Of a DNA stretch of 48,910 nt, positions 14,947 to 22,000 are shown piece by piece. Position numbers and translations under genes: made by a program. Each line of letters opens with the position of its first letter. Position 1 is the stretch's first letter. The notes under the pieces were generated by a model that was not told where the DNA came from, made no database searches, and was given only the letters and a program-made list of their open reading frames with translations. This stretch comes from a virus. The DNA is taken from IMG/VR virus record IMGVR_UViG_3300023112_000025, positions 1 through 48,910 of that record; one strand, written 5' to 3'.

Positions 14947-15313
14947 TCTGCTGTTCCTTAATAAGACGTTGAAATTGTAATTCAGCCCGTTTGGCTTGAA
15001 CCATTGATTGAGGTACATCTATATACTTTAAGCTTGTGTGGTTTATAATTCTTTTCTTCACTAAACTATCAGTTAGTTCTCTGCTGTACTTTCGATAAAG
15101 TGCATTATACTGTTCTTTGTGGGCTTGGTAGTATTTACGATCAGCTTCTTTCTTCTTTGCAGGATTTGCCTTCTTCCATTCTTTGTTATTAGCATTGATT
15201 TCACGCTTATGAGCCATGTAATACTCTTTACACTTAGCAGATATCTTTGCTTTATTATTAATTCGCCATTGTTTCATATAAGTCTTTTTAGCTTCTGGGT
15301 TGGCAATAGGCAT
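14924..15313 (-). CDS. Small basic phage protein (HNH-associated type)
   Basis: 129 residues, very basic and helical. The first 80 residues carry repeated YxxxHKxxxNANNKEWKKxNPxKKK-type segments like the basic arm of small phage HNH-like proteins; the end (LTDSLVKKRIINHTSLKYID, then MVQAKRAELQFQRLIKEQ) matches a C-terminal pattern often found in phage proteins of unknown function. No HNH residues are present, so it is not a nuclease on this evidence. ATG at 15313 has AAGGAAAC 6 bases upstream; a longer frame to 15379 lacks one. Confidence 0.6.
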   Translation of the reverse strand: MPIANPEAKKTYMKQWRINNKAKISAKCKEYYMAHKREINANNKEWKKANPAKKKEADRKYYQAHKEQYNALYRKYSRELTDSLVKKRIINHTSLKYIDVPQSMVQAKRAELQFQRLIKEQQNENEQTA

Positions 15314-15325
15314 TATCGTTTCCTT

Positions 15326-15357
15326 AAAAAAAGGCAAGCCAAGCACCGTGAATGCCT
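15326..15357 (-). terminator. Possible weak intrinsic terminator
   Basis: Leftward 5-bp stem AGGCA/TGCCT around a 16-base loop, then seven T. It lies 20 bases after the stop of the gene at 15379-15696. The stem is short, so readthrough is likely. Confidence 0.42.
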
Positions 15358-15378
15358 GACCTGCCGTGACTGAAAGCA

Positions 15379-15696
15379 CTAGCTTACGCTAACACTAGTG
15401 TATTCGCTTGCCGTACCTGCGTTCTGTGTGACATTCTCGGGCATAAGCTCAAGAGCACCCTGAAGGCAGGCGATTGCGGACTGAATCTCAAGCTTGTTGA
15501 GGAATGTGATGTTCATATTTGTCCATTTACGTGATCCACGAGCCTTATAGCCCTTCTGAAGCTGTACAGAGTGCATAACACCCTTTTCACCCTCATTCTG
15601 CCATACTGCTGTCCTGACGCTCTTACAAGATTCGTTACGGAACTCACCAAGTTTAGTTCCATTACCTACTGCTACTGTTCTTTGGTTCTTACTCAT
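15379..15696 (-). CDS. Conserved hypothetical protein (KFR...VRTAVWxN type)
   Basis: 105 residues. LGEFRNESCKSVRTAVWQNE, then SVQLQKGYKARGSRKWTNMN and a helix EIQSAIACLQGALEL match a widespread small family found in bacteria, archaea and phages (pattern KFRxGxVxATxWxN ... SVxVxRxYKDxxGxWxxTxSxxxNDLPKAxLVLxKAYE). Its function is, as far as I know, not established; the fold looks like a four-strand sheet with one C-terminal helix. Ribosome site AAAGGG. It is the first gene after the tRNA-like element. Confidence 0.58.
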   Translation of the reverse strand: MSKNQRTVAVGNGTKLGEFRNESCKSVRTAVWQNEGEKGVMHSVQLQKGYKARGSRKWTNMNITFLNKLEIQSAIACLQGALELMPENVTQNAGTASEYTSVSVS

Positions 15697-15774
15697 TGTG
15701 ATACCCTTTCAAATGTGCCCATTTCAGGCGTTGATACATTACTCACACACTTCGTTGTGCATGAGGTACTGAAG

Positions 15775-15835
15775 GCTGGGAGCCGGAATCGAACCGGCAG
15801 TTGCTAACGAGTGTCCAGACACACTTTAACCCAGC
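15775..15835 (-). tRNA. Atypical tRNA-like element (reduced, no standard anticodon arm)
   Basis: On the minus strand a 6-bp acceptor-like helix GCTGGG/CCCAGC (15830-15835 with 15775-15780) encloses a perfect T arm: stem GCCGG/CCGGC (794-798, 782-786) with loop TTCGATT. Between acceptor and T arm there are only 30 bases instead of about 41, forming one hairpin AGTGT-GTCTGG-ACACT and a 3-bp mini-hairpin GTT-AGC-AAC. So one of the D or anticodon arms is missing or shrunken. Pair 7-66 is T-T. No CCA is encoded. A promoter-like sequence ends 10 bases upstream. It could be a decayed tRNA, a tRNA mimic or an attP core. Confidence 0.5.
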
Positions 15836-15844
15836 AATAATAAA

Positions 15845-15874
15845 ATAAAACATAACACAATAAAACAAAGGCAA
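15845..15874 (-). promoter_or_regulatory. Candidate early promoter (P2)
   Basis: Leftward TTGCCT (15869-15874), 18-base spacer, TTTTAT (15845-15850). The expected start, near 15838, would place the tRNA-like element at the very 5' end of the transcript. The spacer TTGTTTTATTGTGTTATG is close to those of P1 and P3. Confidence 0.5.
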
Positions 15875-15896
15875 ATGCCAACAAATTAGAAGAGAC

Positions 15897-16145
15897 TTAA
15901 GGTAATAAGAAATTATACATAATATCAACCCATGCATCTAACTGGTCTTCTGTGAAAGGTGCAATGGCACTGCATTGAATGGCGGCACACTGAACAGCCC
16001 GCCTGAGCTTCGCATACTCAATCTCTTTGAATACATGGCATTCAGTAATAACACACTTAGTTCCAATAACCACAGGTATGCCCAGTGATGTATATTGCTC
16101 ACAATCACACTTTTCGTTCGGTCTTATAAATCTTTCCATAACCAT
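15897..16145 (-). CDS. Small Cys-rich hypothetical protein
   Basis: 82 residues with seven Cys (CDCEQY, KCVITEC, QCAAIQC) and an acidic-aromatic C-terminus (EDQLDAWVDIMYNFLLP). Good ribosome site (AAAGGA, 6 bases). A metal site is possible. Unrecognised. Stop lies about 20 bases before promoter P2. Confidence 0.55.
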   Translation of the reverse strand: MVMERFIRPNEKCDCEQYTSLGIPVVIGTKCVITECHVFKEIEYAKLRRAVQCAAIQCSAIAPFTEDQLDAWVDIMYNFLLP

Positions 16146-16172
16146 AATAAATCCTTTCGATATTACAATAAT

Positions 16173-16361
16173 TCATTTAATGTGATAGTATGGGTTTTGC
16201 TTACGGTCCTTACGTTCACGGTTCTTGCTGGTATTGACGAAGCCCTGACGAGCACCTGCACGGGGCCCACATTGATTACACAGAGACCACTTAGACTTAG
16301 TGTCTCTGCCACACTGTAAACAACACACAATCTCACCTGTTGGATTCGGCTGACATCCCAT
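16173..16361 (-). CDS. Small zinc-ribbon protein
   Basis: 62 residues. CCLQC (14-18) and CNQC (28-31) form a four-Cys ribbon of the short rubredoxin-knuckle type; the C-terminal half is basic (RKDRKQNPYYHIK). GGAG lies 8 bases before the ATG. The pattern is common in small phage nucleic-acid or protein-binding modules. Function unknown. Confidence 0.6.
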   Translation of the reverse strand: MGCQPNPTGEIVCCLQCGRDTKSKWSLCNQCGPRAGARQGFVNTSKNRERKDRKQNPYYHIK

Positions 16362-16385
16362 AATAAATACTCCAGATATACAACA

Positions 16386-16460
16386 CTAATTAACGACCCA
16401 TTCGAACCATATCAAACGCGGCCACTTCCTTACTGTGATATGTATTACCATAACACTCAT
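16386..16460 (-). CDS. Possible 24-residue ORF
   Basis: Starts MSVMVIHITVRKWPRLIW and ends EWVVN. Its ATG overlaps the stop of the 23-residue membrane peptide (ATGA). No ribosome site of its own, so expression would depend on coupling. It also lies close before the zinc-ribbon gene. Speculative. Confidence 0.3.
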   Translation of the reverse strand: MSVMVIHITVRKWPRLIWFEWVVN

Positions 16461-16528
16461 AAGAGCATAACATATACCAAATACAATAACAACACGACCA
16501 ACAATACAAAAACAATAAAGCGATACAT
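16457..16528 (-). CDS. Possible 23-residue transmembrane micro-protein
   Basis: A frame of 23 residues, nearly all hydrophobic after the first three (MYRFIVFVLLVVLLLYLVYV and three more), i.e. one membrane helix. GGGGTG lies 4-9 bases before the ATG. Below the size usually annotated. Small phage membrane peptides can act in lysis or exclusion; nothing points to either. Confidence 0.45.
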   Translation of the reverse strand: MYRFIVFVLLVVLLLYLVYVMLL

Positions 16529-16619
16529 GTTACACCCCTACCAAACAAAATAGGTCAATAGTAGTTAACGCCTTACCTTCTCTTGTTAGCGGTATTAGGC
16601 TATTATTTGTTTAAATAAG

Positions 16620-16650
16620 AAAAAAAGAGAGAGATTGCTAGTCTCCCTCT
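16620..16650 (-). terminator. Intrinsic terminator, leftward
   Basis: Stem AGAGGGAGA (642-650) with TCTCTCTCT (626-634), nine pairs with one G-U, loop of seven, then TTTTTTC. It lies 12 bases after the stop of the 59-residue gene. That gene with P1 is therefore a one-gene transcription unit. Confidence 0.75.
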
Positions 16651-16661
16651 TGCTCCCTGAG

Positions 16662-16841
16662 CTACTCGGTCTTGGCTGCGAGGAACTTAGCCGCCTTGTT
16701 GACATTCTTGCGTGACAGTCCGAGAATGCCCTTTACGCCGTGCAGTACGGTCTTTATGGGTTTATCCAGGCCAGTGACGCTTATGCTTACATCCGCACCA
16801 AACGCATGTATTCCGAGTGTGTTCTGTTTGTTCATTTCCAT
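16662..16841 (-). CDS. First leftward gene, 59-residue hypothetical protein
   Basis: 59 residues: a beta-like first half (NTLGIHAFGADVSISVTGLD) and a basic helical second half (VNKAAKFLAAKTE). AAAGGA lies 7-8 bases before the ATG; promoter P1 starts transcription about 20 bases upstream and a terminator follows, so it is expressed alone. Being the first leftward gene from the switch region it is probably made early and strongly. Unrecognised. Confidence 0.65.
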   Translation of the reverse strand: MEMNKQNTLGIHAFGADVSISVTGLDKPIKTVLHGVKGILGLSRKNVNKAAKFLAAKTE

Positions 16842-16867
16842 GATACGTTCCTTTCAAAGAACAAGAT

Positions 16868-16896
16868 ATAATATTAACACAACAACACCAAGGCAA
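16868..16896 (-). promoter_or_regulatory. Strong candidate early promoter (P1)
   Basis: Leftward TTGCCT (16891-16896), 17-base spacer, TATTAT (16868-16873); start near 16861, 20 bases before the 59-residue gene. The 35-base element is close in sequence to P2 (TTGCCTT-GT-TT-TTGTGTTA shared) and more distantly to P3, suggesting a common early promoter class. Confidence 0.65.
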
Positions 16897-16986
16897 AGGC
16901 CCCCGCCTTGTTTTAAACCCACGAAACGCGAATCCGATAAAGACCGGTACCTTCGCTTGTGTAGTGATGTAATCCTCTCTTGCTTA

Positions 16987-17320
16987 TGATTTTGGGGGAT
17001 TTTGATTTTATGATTCCTTGGTTGCGTGGTTTCATATGCACTTCATATTTTTGTGGGGATGTGGAATATGCGTTTTTGGCTTAGAAATGTGGTTGTGTCA
17101 TGTCAAGGATTGCCGGATTTTGTATGATTTTGCGTAAGGTGTCGCCGTATACAGTAGAAGTAAAGAAATCGCGGTTTTTTGCATCTTAATGCATGATTTT
17201 AATTTTCCGGTTTTCCGTGATTTTGGTTGGAATTTTGTGTGATTTTGGAAGTTTCTGTGAAAGTGCTGATTTTCGTGGATTTTTGCCCGGTGTGTATTAT
17301 CGTCTTGCCCGGTGTGTATT
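16987..17320 (+). repeat. G/T-rich direct-repeat region (iteron-like, origin candidate)
   Basis: The plus strand is strongly rich in G and T from about 16985 to 17570. It holds copies of TGATTTTG at 16987, 17125, 17218 and 17240; TGATTTTA at 17003 and 17194; TGATTTTC at 17267; and GGATTTTG at 16997 and 17115; all in the same orientation. A perfect 16-bp repeat TTGCCCGGTGTGTATT occurs at 17283-17298 and 17305-17320, 22 bp apart. No supportable gene. The iteron-like layout, strand asymmetry and position between divergent promoters fit a replication origin or a ParB-type binding region; this is inference. Confidence 0.55.
17283..17320 (+). repeat. 16-bp perfect direct repeat pair
   Basis: TTGCCCGGTGTGTATT appears twice with a 22-bp start-to-start distance (about two helix turns), so that bound proteins would lie on the same DNA face. 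It sits at the end of the TGATTTT cluster. Confidence 0.85.
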
Positions 17321-17546
17321 TGGATTGGGGCGGTGTTTTTTGTGGGATTTGGTGAAGTTTGTCAATATTTTCGTGTTGGTGGTGGTTTGGGTTGCTTTTA
17401 ATCTCACGCACAGGGCTTGTATATTCGTCGTCAGTGGCAAAACTCCCGATTTGCGGCTCATTGCCGGGGTGGGACTTAAATCGGCTCAGATCGGCTTGTA
17501 TAGAACGTTGTTTTTGGGGTATTTTGGGGATATTCTAAGTGCGGTG

Positions 17547-17574
17547 TTGACAATGGGCTGGATTGGGGTAGAAT
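17547..17574 (+). promoter_or_regulatory. Rightward sigma70-type promoter for a small RNA
   Basis: TTGACA (17547-17552), 16-base spacer, TAGAAT (17569-17574). The -35 is a consensus match. The expected start is near 17581 and a terminator lies about 100-135 bases on. Confidence 0.62.
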
Positions 17575-17580
17575 ATGTGG

Positions 17581-17716
17581 TAGAAAGTGACTCTTGGTGA
17601 GTTTCTTGCCATTCCTCAAGTCATCGAGGCCCGCAGCTGAAGGTCGGGTATAACGTCAGCCGTGATAAGTTCCTTTTGAGATGCCGGTTACAACTCCATA
17701 AACCGGCATTTCTTTT
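17581..17716 (+). ncRNA. Candidate small RNA (promoter to terminator, about 136 nt)
   Basis: Between a consensus-like promoter and a strong intrinsic terminator there is no convincing ORF. Two short helices are visible before the terminator: CCTC/GAGG (614-617, 626-629) and GCTGA/TCAGC (636-640, 656-660). The size and layout match a regulatory sRNA. It lies immediately to the right of the repeat region, so a role as a replication-control or primer RNA is possible. Target unknown. 3' end estimated from the T-run. Confidence 0.55.
17681..17716 (+). terminator. Strong intrinsic terminator, rightward
   Basis: A perfect 9-bp stem ATGCCGGTT/AACCGGCAT (681-689, 701-709) with an 11-base loop and TTCTTTTTATTT after it. 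Confidence 0.85.
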
Positions 17717-17732
17717 TATTTACAATTAAATA

Positions 17733-17760
17733 TTGCATTATTCGTATTCTGTGGTATACT
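17733..17760 (+). promoter_or_regulatory. Rightward promoter of the structured leader
   Basis: TTGCAT (17733-17738), 16-base spacer, TATACT (17755-17760); start near 17767. It follows the sRNA terminator directly and is the only good promoter in front of the two rightward genes. Confidence 0.6.
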
Positions 17761-17796
17761 TTCTTTTGTTAGTTTATCCGGTGAATATGAAAATAC

Positions 17797-17850
17797 AAGG
17801 CTTCGTGACAAACCTCCTCACCGGGTGGCTGACACACGAGGCCTTTTTTT
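17797..17850 (+). terminator. Leader terminator / attenuator with possible pseudoknot
   Basis: Stem GGCTTCGTG/CACGAGGCC (799-807, 835-843; one G-U, extended by two A-T pairs), then seven T. It begins about 30 bases after the predicted start. Its loop contains TCACCGG (818-824), which can pair with CCGGTGA (778-784) upstream, giving an H-type pseudoknot or a competing fold. This is the arrangement expected of a regulated attenuator rather than a plain terminator. Confidence 0.65.
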
Positions 17851-17860
17851 ATTGCCTCCA

Positions 17861-18116
17861 CCCAGTATCAGCTCCGGTTGGTACAGAGAAGTAAGTGGCA
17901 TTCGCTCCATAATGGCGTTGAGCAAGCGAGGATGGCTACTGGGCCTGAAAGCAATCCAGTGAAGTACAAGTCCTGATCGATTCGGTATCCGCACTGTCGA
18001 TTAGGCCGTCGCTTAACAGTATGGGCATCATGGCGAGCATACTGTGGGATTGAAAGCTTGTCGGCTCCGCTATACTTGATAAAGCTTTACGGTTTCCTCC
18101 TTTGGCTAGGGGGAAA
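17861..18116 (+). ncRNA. Multi-helix structured RNA ahead of two rightward genes
   Basis: No ORF, but at least seven helices nest without conflict: CCCAGTA/TACTGGG (17861-67, 17937-43) enclosing TCGCT/AGCGA (902-906, 925-929); CAATCC/GGATTG (17952-57, 18047-52) enclosing CCTGATCGA/TCGATTAGG (17972-80, 17997-18005) and ACAGTATG/CATACTGT (18016-23, 18038-45); then AAAGCTT/AAGCTTT (18053-59, 18082-88) and TTTCCTCC/GGGGGAAA (18093-18100, 18109-16). GAAAGC recurs beside the multiloop. No T-run follows, so it probably continues into the gene at 18231. I do not recognise it as a known riboswitch, intron, RNase P RNA or tmRNA. Confidence 0.6.
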
Positions 18117-18230
18117 TCTGCTTATCTCACCAATACCTTGATAGTATAGTTTATAAGTAACCTACCAAACACGCAAAGACTTACAGTACAGTATAGATTT
18201 AACAGTTAATATTATTATGAAGGGATTATC

Positions 18231-18605
18231 ATGAAGAAAGTTATACTTACCCGCGATATGATCGAAGCTGGCGTAAGCTACAATGGCTCGTATAACAGCA
18301 AGCAAATCAAACAACTCGGCAGTAGAATGCATAAGAATCCCGGATGGTTCGAGAATCTAATTGGAAAGCCTGTTACTCCTGCTCAGTATGAAGCTTTTCT
18401 TGACCTAAAGAATGATCATCTCAAGAAGAAAAAGCGTAACTTACGCACCAAAAGATATGTATACAAAGGTCAAGACTCATGCCCACTAAGTGCCTGGGCA
18501 CATGATGGAGACTATCGGGTATGTGTTCTTACTGATGACCAGTGTGACCTCGATAACTGTAAACTTAAAGAACATGGACGTATAATCGTAGATTGGAGAG
18601 GATAA
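18231..18605 (+). CDS. Hypothetical protein, first gene of the rightward pair
   Basis: 124 residues. Helical N-terminal half (VSYNGSYNSKQIKQLGSRMH, then PGWFENLIGKPVTPAQYEAF) and a C-terminal part with four or five Cys/His (SCPLSAWAHDGDYRVCVLTD and DQCDLDNC). It is behind a structured RNA leader of about 460 nt. AAGGG lies 7 bases before ATG. It overlaps the next gene by one base (TAATG). Unrecognised. Being in the minority orientation suggests separate regulation, as for a moron or a regulatory pair. Confidence 0.65.
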   Translation: MKKVILTRDMIEAGVSYNGSYNSKQIKQLGSRMHKNPGWFENLIGKPVTPAQYEAFLDLKNDHLKKKKRNLRTKRYVYKGQDSCPLSAWAHDGDYRVCVLTDDQCDLDNCKLKEHGRIIVDWRG

Positions 18606-18970
18606 TGGCTAAATCAACCCATGGTATAATGAGAAGAAGACTTCTTCTGGCGGCAGGAGTAGAGAAGATCACACTTGATGACCTTTATGAGTCTGAATGG
18701 AGTCCTCGGTTTGAGCAGTTAATGCGAAACCGTCTGGTTATGGGTTCATTTAGATACGAACTCATGGAAGAGAAGAAAAAGAGCATTGCCGGTTACGACA
18801 TGCCTGGCGAAGCACAGCGAAGAATTACAGAATATGTATTAACTGGCAATCTTGAACATCTTGTAGATGCGGCAAATATGCTGCTAATCGAATTCGAATG
18901 CGGTAATCATCCACTGAGATACTTTGAATCTGTTGATGATGGAATGCATAACGAGAAAGTGAGTGAATAG
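18605..18970 (+). CDS. Conserved phage hypothetical protein (EHLVDxANxxLIEF type)
   Basis: 121 residues from the ATG at 18605 (GGAGAGG 4-10 bases upstream; the longer frame would use TTG). RNRLVMGSFRYELMEE, TGNLEHLVDAANMLLIEFECG, then HPLRYFESVDDGMH match a small family seen in many tailed phages with the core LMxNRxxMGAxRYG...YxxTGNxExLVDxANLxxxEFxxxxHPxxxFxxxDDGxH. The all-helical core with acidic clusters recalls MazG-like nucleotide pyrophosphohydrolases but lacks the full EExxE motif, so I leave the function open. Translationally coupled to the gene before it. Confidence 0.7.
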   Translation: MAKSTHGIMRRRLLLAAGVEKITLDDLYESEWSPRFEQLMRNRLVMGSFRYELMEEKKKSIAGYDMPGEAQRRITEYVLTGNLEHLVDAANMLLIEFECGNHPLRYFESVDDGMHNEKVSE

Positions 18971-18984
18971 TGAAACAAAAATGA

Positions 18985-19010
18985 ACCCCCGGCAGGATTA
19001 GGTCCGGGGA
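18985..19010. terminator. Bidirectional terminator between converging genes
   Basis: Stem CCCCGG/CCGGGG with an 11-base loop. In the leftward direction it is followed by TTCATTTTTGTTT, a fair T-rich tract; in the rightward direction by ATTCTG, a poor one. It lies between the stops of the rightward pair and the giant leftward gene. Confidence 0.6.
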
Positions 19011-19036
19011 TTCTGACGCAGTAAGGCAGACTGCAA

Positions 19037-22000
19037 TTATCGTTTGTATGTTCTGTTTACATCCAATCCAAGGTTTGTCTTCATAATCCCAGTTATCACG
19101 TTCTCTTCTCCGCCAAACAGCTCAAACACATTCTTTGCCTGAATCGGAAGAAGCTGTATCGCCTGCCATGTAGCATATGACGGCAGTTCCGCATGAGACA
19201 AAGGGCCACGCTTACCGCTTTTCCACGTTGCAAGCCCTTCTTGACCGATCTTTGAGAATGTGGTCGGACGCTTATGGTCATACCGAGTGCCGCTTATCAG
19301 GTCAGCAATCGGCTTTGCGACCGTTGAACTCTTATGATATGCCATCCGTACCGGATCAAAAGCAATCTTAGCAGGGTCAAGGAAGTGACCGAGAGTATTC
19401 AGATAGTGGTCTGTTTCCCGATCACCGCCCATTAAGTGTATAAACGGGCTTATATCGGCCTTAAGGATGTTAAATTTCCCACGACCTTTGGCTTTTCTCA
19501 TTCTTTCGGCTATGGAGTCATCATCAATACCGGCCATAAGCAGGTTTATCGCGGTGGTGATAGCAAGACTTCGACCAATGATCCGCAACCAGAACGCCTG
19601 ATAAACCTTCCTTTCAAGATCAGTGCCGGCACGATTTGTACCAACGCCATCGATCTTGCCCGTGGGTTTAAGCCCAGGAACAGCTTTCACAGCAGATATG
19701 ATATTAGAATATGTCCAGTCAGGACCGAGCAATAACAGCCTCATTACGTCCTGAGCACCCTTCGATACCCCCAACCGACCCATATGCATACCACCGAAGT
19801 CAGCATTAGCTAATCCGGCAACAACGCGGTATATCTCTTCTTCCTTGGCCGAATAGAAGTCGTCAAACTCAACATCTCCTTTTTGGCCAAATACTTCCCA
19901 ATTAGCCAGAACATGTTTTGCGATGAATTTCTTGTCTTTAGTTTTCAAATATTCTCTCTCGCTTGCCTTCTTCTCAATAGTAATCTGCACTCGGTTATTT
20001 GTCTGAAGTGCGACAAGCTCATTGAACGCAGTGGCAGTCTTCAGTGAGGATCCAAATATCCCGAATAGCTCACCCTGAAGTCTTGATGTCATTGCTTCGA
20101 ACTTCTTAGCACCCTTACCGACTATCTTGGTAGTCTCACCACGTTTGTGTCCGGCAATGAACTTCTCGATGCGGGTCTTATTCTGCAGGTTTTCTTTGCC
20201 GATATCCTGAACCTGGAACAAGGTCATGCCATAATAGTTCAATGCCATCATCTCAGGCGAGAACTCCATCATCATGTCCATTCCAGCCTGACGCCGGCTA
20301 CCATAGTCAAACCGGCTCTTCATCTTGTTCATGACCCCAACCTGATCCTTATAGTCAGCATTCAGTTCCCCGGCCATGATAGCAGACCAAAGAAGACCAC
20401 GACGATGAAACATTCCGAAATTAATGCGAATCGCTTTCAGTTTAGCGTTAAGGCTCATAAGCCCCATAAGGAATTTGTTATTCCGAAGAGGAGACGTCGC
20501 CGTGATCTTGTTGAAGTAGTCTGCAATCTCGTTGGGAGCATATACGTCACGATACTCACCTTCGATTGTTGAGCCTTGATGTTTCTTTGATATTTCTTTG
20601 GCAGAATCGAAATCCTTTGCCCGGTCAACTATCTTGCCGTCTTTGACGATCTTCAGAGCATAGAGCTTGCTTCCTGCCGGTTTCAATACTGAATACCCAG
20701 ACTGAGGTTTCAGAGTGAAGAACTTATCGAACAGATTAGCATGAATCATCTCCTGATTACTCAATGCTTCGATGGACTGGTTCTGAGCCTCAAGAGCATT
20801 GACAAGAAAGTTGTCGAATTTGAGAACCTTTCCTTCTGCAAGATGCGGAACAAGGTTGTCGTATCTCTTTTCAAGCATCCGGCCTGTAATCTGGCTCATA
20901 AGATGCTCCGGAGTCTCTTCGGTCTGTTTCTGAACGAATACGGCGGCATTATAGAGATATTGCTTCTCACCGGCAAACTTGCTCCGGGAGACGACATCAT
21001 CGTAGAATGCATCCGACATTTTCTTATAGTCGGTCTTCAGCCACGAATTGAGCTTCTGGCCATACTCGCCCTCACTGTTTACGATCTCCGCAACCTTGTC
21101 CATCGATGCGAGGTAGTTATGGTATTGAGCGAGAGCATAATTCTCGTCATTAGTCAGCTTATCCATTGCCGTCAGACGGTCTATGTTCGCTTGTATGGCA
21201 GTTCTCTGTGCTTCGATAGTCTCGGCTGGTTTCTCGGAGTTCATAGCGTCAGCGGCAAACCGCATCGCCCGAGAGTATTCGCCGGCAACACCGCGGGGCT
21301 TAGAATCCTGCTTGCCAGAAAGTACGTTCCGTATGATGTCACGCATCTTGTATTCTGGTTTCATGCCGAATATGTCAAGATAGCTTTTCTCAAGCTTCAT
21401 TGATTCGATCAGAGCCTTGAGCTTACGCATTCCAGAGATACCGAATAATTGGTCGGCAAAGTCAATGTGCGTCAGAGCAGCGGCAACAATCTTCGCTGCT
21501 TCATCCCCTGAGACTGACTTCATTGACATATTCAGGTCGATACGCTTCTGTAATCTGCCTATTGCCTCGTCAACAATTTCCAGATCAGCATCTTGCTCTA
21601 TACCCTTGACGAGCAGGTCTATATCGCCTTCGTCGCCAGCCTTGTCGCCGTATTGGAGTAGGTTTTGCAATTCAAATAGAGCATGTAGCGTCTTCTGCTT
21701 TGCCGCTTTATTGATGCCCGGCCTAGCTGGATCGCCAGTCCCCATTGCTTCTTTCATAAATCTATAATTTGCCATCGTTCTTCTCTTGCCAGAAGAGAGA
21801 ATATCCAGCAGTTTCTTCACTTCAGGAGAAGACACGCCAAGAGTATTCTCGAAAGCAACCGCTTCGGCACCTTCTTTACCATGCGTTCTGCCAAGGAAGT
21901 CGTTAAGTGTATTGTCAAGTAATTCAGCGATAGTCATCTCGGTATACTGTCGCGATGCCGCCGCAGTCTTCATTAATGCGTTCTTGGCGTCAACAGGTGC

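Noticed and set aside
15743-15937. 64-residue ORF over the tRNA-like element
   Set aside because: No ribosome site; it overlaps the promoter P2 and the T arm, which explain the sequence better.
17199-17411. 70-residue minus-strand ORF in the same region
   Set aside because: Composition (Lys, Asn, His, Gln, Thr, Pro) mirrors the A/C-rich strand; no ribosome site and no promoter next to it.
17193-17600. 135-residue plus-strand ORF in the G/T-rich region
   Set aside because: Hydrophobic translation simply reflects the T/G-rich strand; no ribosome site, and the frame runs across the repeats and the sRNA promoter.
17861-18116. Structured RNA as a cobalamin riboswitch
   Set aside because: There is a CCGCACTGT stretch near 17989 that recalls the CCGCAACTGT core, but the other conserved boxes are absent and the helices do not match the known layout.
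17861-18116. Structured RNA as a group I or II intron, RNase P RNA or tmRNA
   Set aside because: Group I P/Q/R/S sequences, group II domain V, the RNase P conserved boxes and a tmRNA tRNA-like domain were looked for and not seen; it also interrupts no gene.
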